In this document: positions 33,947-45,713 of the stretch, in pieces
Layout: the number at the start of each line of letters is the position of its first letter
Numbering within the stretch: the stretch's first letter is position 1
Assembly: GCA_000349905.1 (NCBI GenBank)
Contig: KB722746.1
Location: forward strand, 752,853-816,852
Length of the DNA stretch: 64,000 nucleotides
DNA from: Volvariella volvacea V23
Lineage: Eukaryota > Basidiomycota > Agaricomycetes > Agaricales > Pluteaceae
Direction of reading: 5' to 3'
Program-made: the position numbers and the translations under genes
Notes under the pieces: generated by a model
Seen by the model: only the letters and a program-made list of their open reading frames with translations
What the model was told of the DNA's origin: nothing
Database searches by the model: none

Positions 33947-35148
33947 AATGACTACAGTATTTTAGGCACCAGAATACGATACCGGTCATGTACTCCGATA
34001 GGTTGTTCTTGGTTCCAACTCATTCTATAGTCGCATTAGTATTTTATGGTAATAGCATTGTGAACTTGGTTCAGCGCAATTCCTGTTCCGAGATTATTGG
34101 GTTGGCGCCTCCACGCGAAGGTTATCACCAATTAAACGCACTACAGATTCTGAAATTGCTATTAGATGTGTTAGTTTCGCCGCCGGAGCTTCATTTGCTG
34201 GGGCGACGATAGCAATCAAAAAATCGTATCGGATGAGGACTTGCATCTTCCATTCGGTCTGGTTGACTCGGTTCAGCAGATTCGATAGAATTAAGCGTTC
34301 GGCCATATGCCGCCGGGCATGGTCATTGAGCCTAGCTAGCACCTTGGATGAGCACCTTTTAGAGATCAGATACGTCAAACACTACAGGACAAAAGAAAGA
34401 TCCCGTCATTTACGAACAGCTACTTCGAGTGGCTGAAAACAAACCCCATGGCATTCACGTTCGAAGGAGTTCCCCCGAGCTTACCCGGGTAAGTTCTTCC
34501 CTTTCCCTTCCAACATGACGATTATATAGTCCCTCTTCACTCTACGATATGACCGTTACAACCGTCCCAATCTCTCTTATGTACCCTACGTGGTCGCCTC
34601 GTACTTCCTGTTTCGTCCCCGTCGTTACATAGACACTCCATCGATTTGCTAGTCTCTTTCGATCTCTCTATAGTTCGTTAGTCTCCTACTTGTATCCTCT
34701 CTGAGGGGGCCCGTACTTAGCTACAGCCTCGATAGATGTNNNNNNNNNNNNNNNNNNNNNNNNNNNNNNNNNNNNNNNNNNNNNNNNNNNNNNNNNNNNN
34801 NNNNNNNNNNNNNNNNNNNNNNNNNNNNNNNNNNNNNNNGAAATACGTCAAACACCTTTAGGAACGTCGTTTGGGCACTTCAAGGGACCAGTTCATAGTC
34901 CTGGCTGGCATCCCTGACAGGTGCGTTTATCCTTCACGAATCCTCATGGCACAACTCATTGAACCAAAAATACCAAGGCCTAGGAACACACGATGTGGCA
35001 AGCGAGTCGCGTTTCGACAGGGCAGTCGGTGAAGACAACAAGGGGTGTCATTAAAGGGTGTACACAAACTAGCTGATCGGAAATGCTAAATTGTCCAACA
35101 AAAGAGTCCAATAATCCCAAAGAAAAAAGCCAAAAAGAGTCTGCAGCG
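33947..35148. other. Intergenic region with scaffold gap
   Basis: No gene is supported. Positions 34490-34730 are pyrimidine-rich. A short similarity exists between about 34370 (ATACGTCAAACAC) and the first bases after the gap at 34840, which may mean duplicated contig ends at the join. Confidence 0.5.
34740..34839. other. Assembly gap (100 N)
   Basis: Exactly 100 N; size of the missing DNA unknown. Confidence 0.98.
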
Positions 35149-36888
35149 TTATTTGAGGAAGACGTAAACCTCGTCGATGAACGTCCAGGACGGAGCCCGG
35201 CCGCCGCTAAATGCGAGTACATCATTTCCAGCCGCGACAACGTCGACCGCGTAATGGCTCCACGACGAATACCCAGGCGTGATAGTAAGCACATTCGCCC
35301 CGTTCCAGAGCACATTGACAATCGAGTTCGCTTCACCGCTAGGCCCGCTGAACGTGCTGTCCTGGAAAAAGCTAACCGTGTACGTCCTCCCAGGCACAGT
35401 ATTCAGCGGGTGGTTCGACGTCAGCGTCCCGGGGAGACTATCCGCGCCCGTAGCCGAGCCAAGCAGCGCGACGCTCGAGCCGACGTACGAGTATGGCTGG
35501 TAGTGGAAGATGGTCGCGTCGAGGTAGCCGCCGGGCGAGCTCGTGCCGGTCCAGTGTGCGTAGGAAGAGTCGAAGCAGAAGCTGCCGCAGGGGCTGTAGC
35601 CCTCGAAGCCGCCGTCGGTGACGTAGTTGATGCGGCGGTACCCGCGTGAGGCGGTGACGGAGATGCCGCTGTTCCCGGTGTTGGTGGCCGTGCTGGCGTC
35701 GCTGGGGACGTAGTACTGAGTGGGGGGACATCGTCAGTAAGGTTGGATGTTGGCGTGGGAGGGTTGGGAGCTTACCATGGAGCAGGTGTAGGAGATGGGG
35801 TTGCCGTTTTGGACGGCGCGCCAGATGTTGAAGTACTTGCACTCGCCACCCTGCGCGTCTACACCGCGGGTGTTGCAGAGGTTGGCGCAGGCTTGGACGT
35901 CATATTTGTCCAGGAGAGCGAAGCCCATGTACTGGGTTCTCGGTCAGCCATCGCGGTTTCGAAGGATAGGAGAGAACGTACCCCGGGTGCGTTGTTGGCG
36001 CCGTTGGTAGGGCCAAAGACGTACTCGTAGCCCTCTGGAACGGGAGGGTCGACAAAGGACGTGGCGGCGTAGCCGCTGCTTTGCTGGATGTACGTCAGCC
36101 CAGCGGGGGGCGGCAGCTGCTGCTGCCCGCCAAAGTTGGTCTTCTCAGCAGCGGTATGGACGTCAGCGTACAGCGCGCACTTGAGCGTGCTCGACGCGCC
36201 GTTGTTGTACTCGTAGTAGAGGTTTGCGAAGACTATGTAGATAAACTGAAATGAGCAACTTGGATAAGATTCGTGAAAAAGCACCCACCGCACACATCAA
36301 TCTGGTTGCACTCCGCCAAGCACCCGTCCACATCATACGTAGCATCCGACAGCAGCTTATAAGTCAAATACGCCGTCCCCTGGATCGAAGCATCCCTATC
36401 ATTCGGACCCGTCCCCGTCCCCGCAAACACCTGGTTATACCCCGGCAAGATCCTCTTCACCATCTCCCCACCCCCATCCCTGCGCTCCAACGTGCTCCCC
36501 GTCGCAACAGACGGATCGACGCTATCGCTGTGCAGCACACCGAGCAGCGCGTCGCCGCTCTGGCCGGCCTCGGTCACGTGGCCGTCGATGGCGGTGATCA
36601 CCGTCGGGGGCACGTCGGACGAGGGCGGGGCGTTGTCCGTCGCGCCGGTCTTTTGGTCGACGGACTGGAGGGTGCCGATGATGGTGCTTGCGTCGGTGGA
36701 CGTGCCCTCGAGGGATTGGGTGCCCGTTTGGCCCGTTCCGGATGCGGGGCCCACTGGAGCGCGGGGGACGGCTGTGATGAGGGGAAGGTGGGGAGTTAGT
36801 GGGGCATTTGTTGTTTGAGGAGAGAGGGATGCGTACCCAGCGAGGAGGTGGCCAAACAAACGAGTGTGAAGAGTTTGGTGAAGTGCAT
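35149..36888 (-). CDS. Secreted protein with PAN/apple-like repeats and a C-terminal galactose-binding-like domain
   Basis: Five exons on the minus strand (36888-36837, 36771-36289, 36232-35982, 35931-35776, 35715-35149) encode 502 residues. A signal peptide (MHFTKLFTLVCLATSSL) is followed by a Thr/Ser-rich propeptide-like region. A dibasic site (EMVKR, near residue 137) could be cut by the Kex2 protease. Then come two Cys-containing repeats with a shared pattern (YDVDGCLAECNQIDVCVFANLYY; YDVQACANLCN...CKYFNIW), like PAN/apple modules. The last 170 residues (VTDGGFEGYSPCGSFCFDSS to IDEVYVFLK) look like a beta-sandwich carbohydrate-binding domain of the CBM4/9 or DUF642 kind. The role may be cell-wall or carbohydrate binding; I do not recognise a named family for the full layout. 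Confidence 0.8.
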
Positions 36889-36970
36889 CGTGAGATTGGA
36901 GGGAGAACACCCAGGAGCACTGGTGAGGAGGAACGGTGCTGGGTGGTGGACGCTCTCGCGATTGCTCGCA

Positions 36971-36977
36971 TTTTATA
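36971..36977 (-). promoter_or_regulatory. TATA box of the PAN/apple-like gene
   Basis: TATAAAA on the minus strand, about 85 bp upstream of the ATG at 36888. Confidence 0.6.
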
Positions 36978-38326
36978 GAACTGGACGTGGGCTCTGGCCG
37001 TCGACCCTCTGCGTTCGGGCTGAAGCGGTGACGATCGCGATGGGTGTGCGCTAAATTAGGCATAATATACCGCGTACCTGGATGGTGATCCGCTGACCGA
37101 CAAAGGTACGGGGGCTTTTCGGGAAATAAGGAGGACAGTGACGCGTTGAATAGATCACTCCGCCACGCACTGGATTGAGGAGAAAACACGGGCTGAATAG
37201 ACCACTATATTACGAGGCTTCTCAGACGGAATGAAGAGGCGCTGACAGGTGGAAGGAATAGGGACACATAAAGCATGCGCGTTTCGGAGCTTGGTGCTTT
37301 TTGAGATTTCTTTTCATCGCGACTGACTCGAAAAGGAGGTGTTACGAGCTCCATTAAGATGATTGGAGAGTCCGTACCAGGGATGGGTCATCCGAGTAGT
37401 ATCTCGCCCTGCAGGTCCATGCACGATGTTGAAGATGGAATTGAAAAGTGACAGTTGTAAAAATAGCATATGTCACCTGGACATTTTTGTACGAGAGCGT
37501 CAGCCCACGCAAGAGCGAGACGCGGACCTCAAGAAAACGAAGAGTTGGGCCAGGTCAGGAAGACGTAAGGCGGTTATTGAAGGACTTTCCAATTGTGAAA
37601 AGTCTGTTTGTCTTCTCCCTCAGCCACGACGTCGAACGTGCAAGGGCTGTAACGTTCCTGGATTTGTCCAGCTACTTCTTAGTTGTACACGTCTTGCTCG
37701 TAATCTCACCCGCCACATGCTACTGTCATAAAAAGCTAATTATATTCCAGGGGAGTGGATGGCATGTGCAAAGGTCCATGTTCCTGCTCACCCCCAGTGC
37801 TACCGAGCAGACCGACCAATACCGTGCTCGACAGAGGTGCCGGTTCTGTAGCAGAAAGTGCAGTTCTTGGTAACTGGGACTATGTGTCTCAACAGGACGG
37901 GGGGGAGAAGTGCGGGCGAGTGTGGTGGCATGGTCCACACAACCATCATCCGTCAGCCCGCAAATGCCATGCAGCGTCATCAAGGCATGCCCCTTAATAC
38001 GACCTGATAAAGATACGAACGGTATATCATGTCTAATTTCTGGAACCTGTCGCTCACGACTCGAGGTCCTGTTTCAATGGTAGAATGGGGAGATGACTAA
38101 ATGGGCGCAGTTTTCACGCGTGGTTCGCTACTCCATGCACTCGCACCCAGACCCTCCACCAGCAACCCAGCCCACATTCCCTCCAAGCGCCGAGAAAAGG
38201 CCCCACTTGAACTTTCTGCCTGCCCCGACGTCCAGCAACGAAGCGGACGTGGTCTCGTTCGGACTCGTGCCCGCACAATGCCGAGTCTCGTGATCCGATC
38301 ACCGATCGCGATCCGTGCCTCCACTC
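36978..38326. other. Intergenic region
   Basis: About 1.35 kb, no supported gene. The right end (about 38100-38326) is where the missing C-terminal part of the truncated F-box gene would be expected. Nothing resembling the family's ESRW motif was recognised there. Confidence 0.5.
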
Positions 38327-39133
38327 TCATGACTTTGTTCGATCAGAATGAAAGGCGAATGACAGCGGCGAAGAGACGCACGCCACCAGCCGCTGCCAAT
38401 GAGGGAAAGCGCGATCAGGCAGCCTCGCGCTGCTCCCTTCGAGCTCGAGCGATTCGAGGTCTCTGCATTTGGAAAGAATGTCGAGTGCTGTCTGCAGACC
38501 GACATCGGAAACGACGAGATTCGTGAGTCTGGGCGGGAGGGATGCAACGAGTTGTCTGTGGTCGAGGAGGAACTTGCAGACCGAGGGGTCTAATTCGATG
38601 CTCTGGAGGTTTGTGGAGGCGAGAAAGGGTATCGTGACGTCGGAGAGAACACTGGCACTCGCGAGGCGCTTTTTGGCATCTGTGAGTGCTAGAGCTAGGG
38701 TGTGCAGCCGGAGAAGACCACGAGCAAAAATCTCGAGTGATCCTCGCAAATGGTGGGCCGGTATTGCCAATTCAAGCACGCAGACTCGGTGTGTGATGGG
38801 TGTCAGGACTTTATGCAGAATTAGGGACGTTTCGAAGGGGTTGATGGTCATTCGGAGCGTGCATGGTAGTTCGCCAGAGCGGGAAAGCCAGTCGTTCAGA
38901 GCAGGGATGGAGGGTTCGACGAGTTTAGAGGGGTAATCCGGACCACCGATTAGGACGTAGGACCATAGATCGTGGGCTATGAGCGTGGCAGTTCGCCATC
39001 TCCTGCACACGAGTCCCAGTGTCAATGGCAGCTGGATATAGCGGATTCCTGGGTTCTCGTTTTGCTTGCAAAAGAGGAAGACGTTGGATAAAATCTCGAC
39101 AGGGAGTTCATTGATGAAAGATGAGGAACGCAT
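38327..39133 (-). pseudogene. C-terminally truncated F-box gene
   Basis: A minus-strand frame of 268 codons with a good F-box (INELPVEILSNVFLF, then LGLVCRRWRTATLIAHDLWSYV). It continues through the first Leu-rich segments up to LQTALDILSKCRDLESLELE. Intact relatives in this window have 432-448 residues; this frame ends where the last 170 or so should begin, with a terminal stretch (FAFHSDRTKS) unlike the family. A short F-box protein lacking its C-terminal recognition region is possible, but a deletion or rearrangement is more likely. Confidence 0.7.
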
Positions 39134-39296
39134 AATTGGAGAGGAGCTAGAATGGCTCGTTGAGTGATGTGCGTCAGACACGAGGCAAACACGAGCTCTC
39201 TTTCGAGCTTGTAAAGACGGAGAATTCTGGGCACAACATTTTGTTGATCTGTTAGGGATGAATTGGAGATTTATAGTAATAATCACGAGCTTCTGT

Positions 39297-40811
39297 TCAA
39301 CTACCGTATTTCCGACAAAAAGTCGTTAAACAATCTATGGAGGTAATGATATGTTTTGTAGCTATATTGCCCATACCTTTCCCCACTTTTTTCTCGTCTC
39401 TAGGATGAGGAGCTATCAGGGACCCGCCAAACATACCATGGATATTAACAACCAAACCCTCGACCTCCATCACTATAATTTTCTTATACGCATCTATCCC
39501 AAGGGTCTGATCCATCAACATAATCTCCACATTCTCGATCTGCGAGCAGCCTTCAATGGCACTCCCCCACCGTGAGCTAATAAATTCGGCAACTTCGTTG
39601 TAAGTCGCTCGGGGTGTAGTATCCATCATTAAGCGGAATCTGAGATCCCGACTGCGCAGTGTAATCACCTTGAGGTGTGGCAGAATTTACGTTTGCTGGT
39701 CAGGCACCAGCGTCAGCGCCGATACCCAATTCCTGTCGATAAAATCGCCGTCATCTATTGCCAGCGAAGTGATTGTATCAATGTGTCCGAGGAAACGCGC
39801 TACTTCCTCAGATGTTGCGGTGACGTCCTTCAAGGCCAGGTACTCCAAAGGAGGGACTATACTCCCGAGGGCCTCAAAAATGATCGCTGCATCGTCCATC
39901 TTGGACAATATCAGGTGAGTGAGACATGGAAAAGCGATGATATGGAATAAAGGCCCGAAGTTGTCGCTCTCAAAGTCGATGATGAGGCGAGCAAGGGATG
40001 GATAGGACGACGGGGTGGCTGCAGTTGGCAACAGCGGGTCTGGATCCCAGATATCGATAGAATTGCCGGCCTCTACGTTTAGAGATTGGAGATTGTGCAA
40101 CGAGGATATAACCTCCAGTGCCATGGTAGGCTGAACATCCCAAAGCGTGAGGTGGCTGAGACTGGCGGGCAGACTCTCCATCAGACGCTCCTTTGTGATG
40201 CATTCCATGATACCTGGCCCGATTTGCACGAGCGATACATTCGGGTGTTTGGAGAATGTAAGTGGTGGAGAAAATGAGAGCGGTAGTTGATCAACGTTGA
40301 CAAAGTACTCGTCGTCATTTGTTCCTTTTCTTAGAGTTAGAGACCGGAGAGAAGGGAGGGAGGAAGAGAGGATATTTGAAATTGCTCGGAGCTCCTGTAG
40401 GGGTAGGGAAAGCTTGAGGTTTTCAAGGCGATGAGCAATGGGCTCAAGGATGGTGGGCAGCATGATTGTTTCCTCGGGTATATCCATGCACAGTTCGAGC
40501 GAACAAGGGATATTTCCCGAACGTGAAAGCCAAAGGTTTATCGCCGAGACATGGGGGCTCACATATTCGGCTACGCAGTACATGTCAATAGAGACTACCG
40601 TCCAGAGGCGGTGGGTATACAGCGTTATCGCCCGCAAGCGCCTGCAGGCGAGACCCAAAGTGATCGGAATATGGGAGTCAGAGACCGCAGAATTTCTTGG
40701 TGGGTAGAATGTGAAGATTAATATTCTGGACAACAATTCAGGAGGGAGGCTATTAGCAGTCGTCGACGAATTCATGATGAATGTTGGGTGGTGTCCAGAA
40801 ACTTGGGGCAT
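39297..40811 (-). pseudogene. F-box gene interrupted by a single in-frame TAA
   Basis: The minus-strand frame opens at 40811 (or the internal ATG at 40775, MNSSTTANS). It has an F-box (LPPELLSRILIFTF, LGLACRRLRAITLYTHRLW) and Leu-rich segments, and reaches a TAA at 39689-39687. Beyond the stop, the same frame continues without a shift through ILPHLKVITLR and the family's C-terminal VAEFISSRWGSAIEG motif to 39297. The paralogue at 44367 has CAA (Gln) at the aligned codon. One C-to-T change therefore explains the break. The upstream part alone would be a 374-residue protein that could still bind Skp1. Confidence 0.82.
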
Positions 40812-42339
40812 GATAGGCTGAGTTGGCCTTATTTATCCCAAGAGCTGATTTGCAAGAAATCAAGAAACACGTACAGTAAAGGAATCGTCAGATGAGTCTT
40901 CGTTCGTTCTTTCGGGGTCACCAGACCGTCCTAACTCCCAAAGCAGTGGTGTTGGTATGGCCTGCTTCTTATAGCAGTCACTGCTAACCAGACCCAAAAT
41001 TCAACGGTCAAATCATTTTTAAGGGTTGTAGAAGTTGCGTGGTGAAAGATCTGCCAGAAGCAAAGATGACAACCAGCACAGGTTGATCAAGATCATTGAC
41101 ACCGGAATTGGTCAAGACACACAGATATGAATGAAAGAATAACAATCGGCAACCAGAAAGGATCTTCAGCCATCCCTAAATATTGAAGGTACACCGAGAA
41201 AGAACTAAATTGGGTGTGTATTTGGCATAGCTGTCAGGGTACTCATCTCCTCACAGCATGGTCACCATACAATCCCTTCCATCTTCTTTTGCATCGGAGC
41301 CGAGTAACTCAATCCTAGTGGCACGCCACTTGACTTCTACACTGATTGTTCCTCCACCACTATCCTATGACCTAGCAAACTGTGAATAATGACAGCCTTG
41401 CTGTAATCTAAAGGAGTCCTGATCAGACGCGTTCGTGATCATCTCATCCTAGATGGGACTTCAGAGGATGATAACTCGAGCGCGTGGACGCACCAATGGT
41501 GTCCATCTGATTTTGAAACGAACGCACCACCCTCTCAGTCTCTACGCTAGCCCCTGAGCATATTGGGCTGCTGGGAGTTTTCTGGTACGTGGTCATTTTG
41601 GTATACTCACATTAATATACGGTACATTTCTCTCATACATCACAGGGGAAGGAGAGGAAGAGACACAACGCTTGTTTGACATCTGGGTGCCAAAGGCCGT
41701 CACAGCCCATCACACAAAATCGTACAAAACCGCATTCATGCGAAATTGAGGACCCTAGCATGGTACATCAAAATGGTAGCCCCTGTTACAGATTAAGGGT
41801 TTATCGACTTCAGGGACAGCTTAACAGACAGGGAAATTCAGTCGAATGCCAAAACGCTCACTTCATGGGTAAATTTGTCAGGGAATCCCCGCTGTTAAAC
41901 AAGTGACGGATTATCACATATTCCCCTTTTACGTGACATGACTCCTCTTGCCTCTGTTTGTAGTGTCCGGATTTATCGTTGAAAACACGCGCGAGTTTGT
42001 GTCTACCCACATAGGCTACTTTGGTTGGGTGCATTCGAATCACTTACACTACCCACACGTGTATAGTCTCGACACTGACCTTTTATGCCACATTCATTTC
42101 GTTCATCCTCTTTGCGACTTTGTCGCAACGTTTGCATTGCATAAAAAGCACATTGATGACCGATCGCGATGGTGAATCTCCCACGTCGGATCCCAACAAT
42201 TACTCCACCGCTATCTTGCAAACAAAAAAGCGCAAGTCAATGCATTCGATGTAGCACTGAAGTGCGCAAGGAAGGCTTCCTGAGCGTGGAGACGGGAGAT
42301 TGATTGCTGGAACATGATATTTAACGAACTTGACTATAC
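40812..42339. other. Intergenic region
   Basis: About 1.5 kb without a supported gene; short frames at 41676-41906 and 41948-42254 have no recognisable domain. Confidence 0.5.
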
Positions 42340-42505
42340 ATATCACGGCCACGAATGGAGATAACGGCCCAAAGACAGCGAGTAACTGCCAGCCAGCGTC
42401 TGCAGGTGAGGCCTAAGATGATAACAGAGACACTCAGAGGCTGTCCTAGTAGAAAGCAATATCGGACAGTAGTAGTTCAGCAGGGAAATCGGCAATTGTC
42501 AGCGA
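42340..42505 (-). pseudogene. F-box relic
   Basis: On the minus strand, IADFPAELLLSDIAFY then a TAG, and after a frame change a segment SVIILGLTCRRWLAVTRCLWAVIS. These match the F-box and the following CRRW segment of the gene at 40811. Nothing downstream is recognisable. Confidence 0.7.
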
Positions 42506-42779
42506 TGAATATTTTATAGCAGTTGAAAGTGAAGTGGGTTTGACGATTGTCAGGGACAAGGCTGGAGTGATGAGTAGATTGCAATTACGTATGCCATGTA
42601 CAGGTTAGTCATCCCTCGAGGAATTGATCGCGTCAAATCAAGCGCTATTGGCTGCACGAACGGGAAAAGGTTCAGCATTCGGCCTCATTCTCGTCACTGC
42701 AGCAATACATAAGGCCCTCAAATCACCATGTCGTCTTTAGCACCCTAACCCCTCATCTCAATACCTTCTACAATTCCAT
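42506..42779. other. Upstream region of the FAD oxidoreductase gene
   Basis: About 270 bp with no clear element; the 40 bp before the ATG are pyrimidine-rich. Confidence 0.4.
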
Positions 42780-44125
42780 ATGTCCTCGCAATCCAAAGAA
42801 AACGTCGTGATTGTCGGCAGCGGAGGCGCCGGCGCGCGCATCGCCAACGCGCTCTCCGCCAAACTCGACAAGAACAAGTACAACCTCCTCCTCGTCACCT
42901 CTCGCCCTTACTACGTTCACCTCGTCGCATGCCTCCGCATGGTCGTCTCCAGCAAGGAGGCGCTCGAAGACCGTATCCTCATCCCGTTGGACAAGAACTT
43001 TGTTAATGGTAACGGCTCTGTTGTCGTCGGCACTGTCGTTTCGGTCAAGCAGTCCGAGAGTGGGAAGGGAGGTCATGTAGTGCTTGATAATGGCGAGGCC
43101 ATTGAGTATTCGGTGTTGGTGTTGGCGACGGGAAGTACCTGGGAGGGGCCGTTGAACCTGCCTAGTACTAAGGCTGAGACGAAGGAATGGGCTCATAAAT
43201 GGAGGAAGCAATTCGCTGACGCGGAGGATGTCGTGTTTGTTGGCGGTGGTGCAGTTGGTATTGGTAAGTTCTCCACTCGTTGCTTGTCAACACATTTTGA
43301 CCTTTTCTTTTTTAGAATACGCTGGTGAAGTCAAGGACCTCTGGCCCGTAAGCCCCTATTCCCCCCTTCTTTTATTATCATTCCAACTGAAATTCGCGGT
43401 AGAATAAGCGGGTAACCATTGTCCACGGCGACAGTTCTCTTCTCAACTCAGCCTACCCTGAAAAGTGGCGCAAAGAGGCTGGGCGTCGCGTCAAAGAACG
43501 CGGGGTCAGCATCCTACTCAACGAGTACGTCGACGACCTCAATACCCAAGATGGTGAAGTCAGAACCAGAAGCGGAAAGTCCATTACCGCAGATCTCGTT
43601 GTATGCCGTCTCGTCCGATATCCGAAGCTCTTTCCCATCTCACAGTTCACTAGGTCCCATCACGTGGTGGGAAGCCTAATACAGGCTTCATCGCCACTCT
43701 AGGCGACGACGTCCTCACATCCCAAGGGTTCGTCAAGGTCAAGCCTACCCTTCAACTTGTCAACCACCCACAAATCTTTGCTGCTGGAGATATCATCGAC
43801 TGGAAGGAGCAGAAACAGGTCGGGAAGTGCATGGGGCACTCTTCCGTTGTGGCAGCCAACGTTCTTAGCTTGTTGAGCGACAAGCCGGTTCAGAAGATGT
43901 ACAAGGGGACACCTGAGATGATCTTCATCTGCAACGGGAGGGTAAGTAGTTTTCTCGATTTCCTCATCTGAGTACTGATTTCGTCGCTCTTCCCACTAGA
44001 CTCGGGGTATGGCGTATCTTGACATTTTATGGGGTCTTTCGTTCGGAAACTGGGTTACTTCATTGATCAAGTCAAAGGGCCTGTTGATCGGTTTCACGCG
44101 CAGCGGTTTGGGGTACAAGGATTAA
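42780..44125 (+). CDS. AIF/AMID-like FAD-dependent NAD(P)H oxidoreductase
   Basis: Five exons (42780-43263, 43316-43347, 43403-43600, 43654-43941, 44000-44125) encode 375 residues. An N-terminal dinucleotide-binding motif (VVIVGSGGAGARIA, from residue 9) holds FAD. A second (VVFVGGGAVGIEYAGEV, residue about 150) holds NAD(P)H, and the late FAD motif is IFAAGDIIDW. Length and layout fit the pyridine nucleotide-disulphide oxidoreductase family that includes fungal AMID/AIF2-like and FSP1-like proteins, which pass electrons from NAD(P)H to quinones and have been linked to cell death. No mitochondrial targeting sequence is evident. Introns are GT-AG; the second exon is only 32 nt. Confidence 0.9.
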
Positions 44126-44366
44126 TGGCTAGAGCATGTGACGTACTAGCTGATACCCAGGCATCGGGCTGAGATGGAGTGCAGCATTCAAGTTCTTCAT
44201 GAGCGCTTTTGTAATACTTCGTAGTTTTAGTGATATACCCGGTATAGTCATTTAATTGTACATCGAGGCTGAGAAAGGAGGCGGATATCTCTAAACTTGC
44301 CTGCCAGGGAATACGATCAGTGCTATTCCTACATCAATGAAACAACTAACATACTTTGGGGTACAA

Positions 44367-45713
44367 TCACGCACATTCCTCCTCTTTTTTACTCGGAATA
44401 AACCCCACAAGGTCTATATAGAGTCCTTCCGCCTCCATCTTCCTAAATTGACCGACAAACTCATCCGATATCACCCTATCGTCATATATCTTAACAAAGC
44501 CAAGCCTCTCACACCCAATTACCCGAACCCTCCACCTCGACTCGACCATTCGAAACACCACAGCACTATTAACTAGCAGTCCTGGCGTATAATCGATGAC
44601 TTCGAGGTGTTGAAGATAGGGTAGAATTTGTGAAGGACGATCGGGTGAGAGGGTAAGCGCTTGGACGAGGAATTTGTTGAAGCATTGACACTCGTTGATG
44701 ATCAGCTTTCTAATAGTCGGAACGTGCTTGAGGAATTGAACGAGCTTGGAAGCTGTCACGGACGACGAGAGATGATCCAGCTCTAGCCTTTCCAGTGGGG
44801 GTACTATCCGGGAGACGATGGCTTCAAGGATATCGTGCGGAGCGCCTAGGGACGTTTGACGGAGTTTGAGTTGCGTTAGGGAAGGAAATGCGACGTTTTG
44901 GAATAGCATCCCGATGTGTTCTCCTAGATAGTCTAGGTCCAGAACGCGGAGGGAGTTATGGGAAAAGGGTAGTGCCGGAATCGACAATGGGAAAGGGTCC
45001 CCAATATCCAACCAGGCCATCATCTGAAGGTCTAGCACCTCAAGATCGGGGCATTTAAGGAGAATCCGGACCGTAGTCGATAAGAATGCTTCTTGCAACT
45101 CAAGGTGTTTGAGGTGAGCGGGGAGCATAGCTAGGACGTCCTTTCGCTTGATGAAGGTGAACACCTCTTCTGCCAAGTCGAGGTACGCGAGTCGAGGACA
45201 TGATTGGAGGGAGAGTCGAACTCGGCACGGAGTGTTGATAAGCCCCCCACCCCGTTTGTAGCCATTGACGAAGGCAATCACTAGTCGCTCGAGACGGGGA
45301 AGACCGTGATTGAATATATCCACGGCGTCGATGAGCTCCTGTAAAGGAACCCAGATATTAAGATCCCGAATCCTGTCTGCAATTGGGCGTAGAATGGATG
45401 ATAAGAGCGGTGTCTCCTCGAGGTTAGAAATCGCCATAGTGAGTGTGCAGGAGAGGTTTCCTGAACGTTCGAGTAGAGCGTGAATGACCGGAAGGTGTTT
45501 GGAGAACGTACGTGGCTCTGACATTGGCCAGTGTGTGATGCGGATGTTGGCCCACAATTCAGGTGTGGCGAGGGTTATGGAGCGCCATAGCTTGCATATT
45601 CCACCCAGCTCGATAGGTACGTGAATTGTGTTGTTCTCGTCGTAATACAGGGCCTCAAATATATGCGACAGGATCTCGGGAGGCAGGAGATTAATCAAGG
45701 AGGCAGTCGCCAT
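44367..45713 (-). CDS. F-box/leucine-rich repeat-like protein (intact)
   Basis: An intronless minus-strand gene of 448 codons from the ATG at 45713. The F-box is INLLPPEILSHIFEAL, followed by LGGICKLWRSITLATPELWANI. Leu-rich segments carry family landmarks (LLKCPDLEVLDL, PPLERLELDHL, PSQILPYLQHLEVI), and the ending is MEAEGLYIDLVGF. It provides the comparison that shows which codon became a stop in the gene at 39297-40811. Presumed SCF substrate receptor. Confidence 0.87.
   Translation of the reverse strand: MATASLINLLPPEILSHIFEALYYDENNTIHVPIELGGICKLWRSITLATPELWANIRITHWPMSEPRTFSKHLPVIHALLERSGNLSCTLTMAISNLEETPLLSSILRPIADRIRDLNIWVPLQELIDAVDIFNHGLPRLERLVIAFVNGYKRGGGLINTPCRVRLSLQSCPRLAYLDLAEEVFTFIKRKDVLAMLPAHLKHLELQEAFLSTTVRILLKCPDLEVLDLQMMAWLDIGDPFPLSIPALPFSHNSLRVLDLDYLGEHIGMLFQNVAFPSLTQLKLRQTSLGAPHDILEAIVSRIVPPLERLELDHLSSSVTASKLVQFLKHVPTIRKLIINECQCFNKFLVQALTLSPDRPSQILPYLQHLEVIDYTPGLLVNSAVVFRMVESRWRVRVIGCERLGFVKIYDDRVISDEFVGQFRKMEAEGLYIDLVGFIPSKKEEECA

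Noticed and set aside
34233..34436. Frame with IRYVKHYRTKE resembling the F-box C-terminal region
   Set aside because: Too short and too weak to separate from chance; no other F-box landmark nearby.
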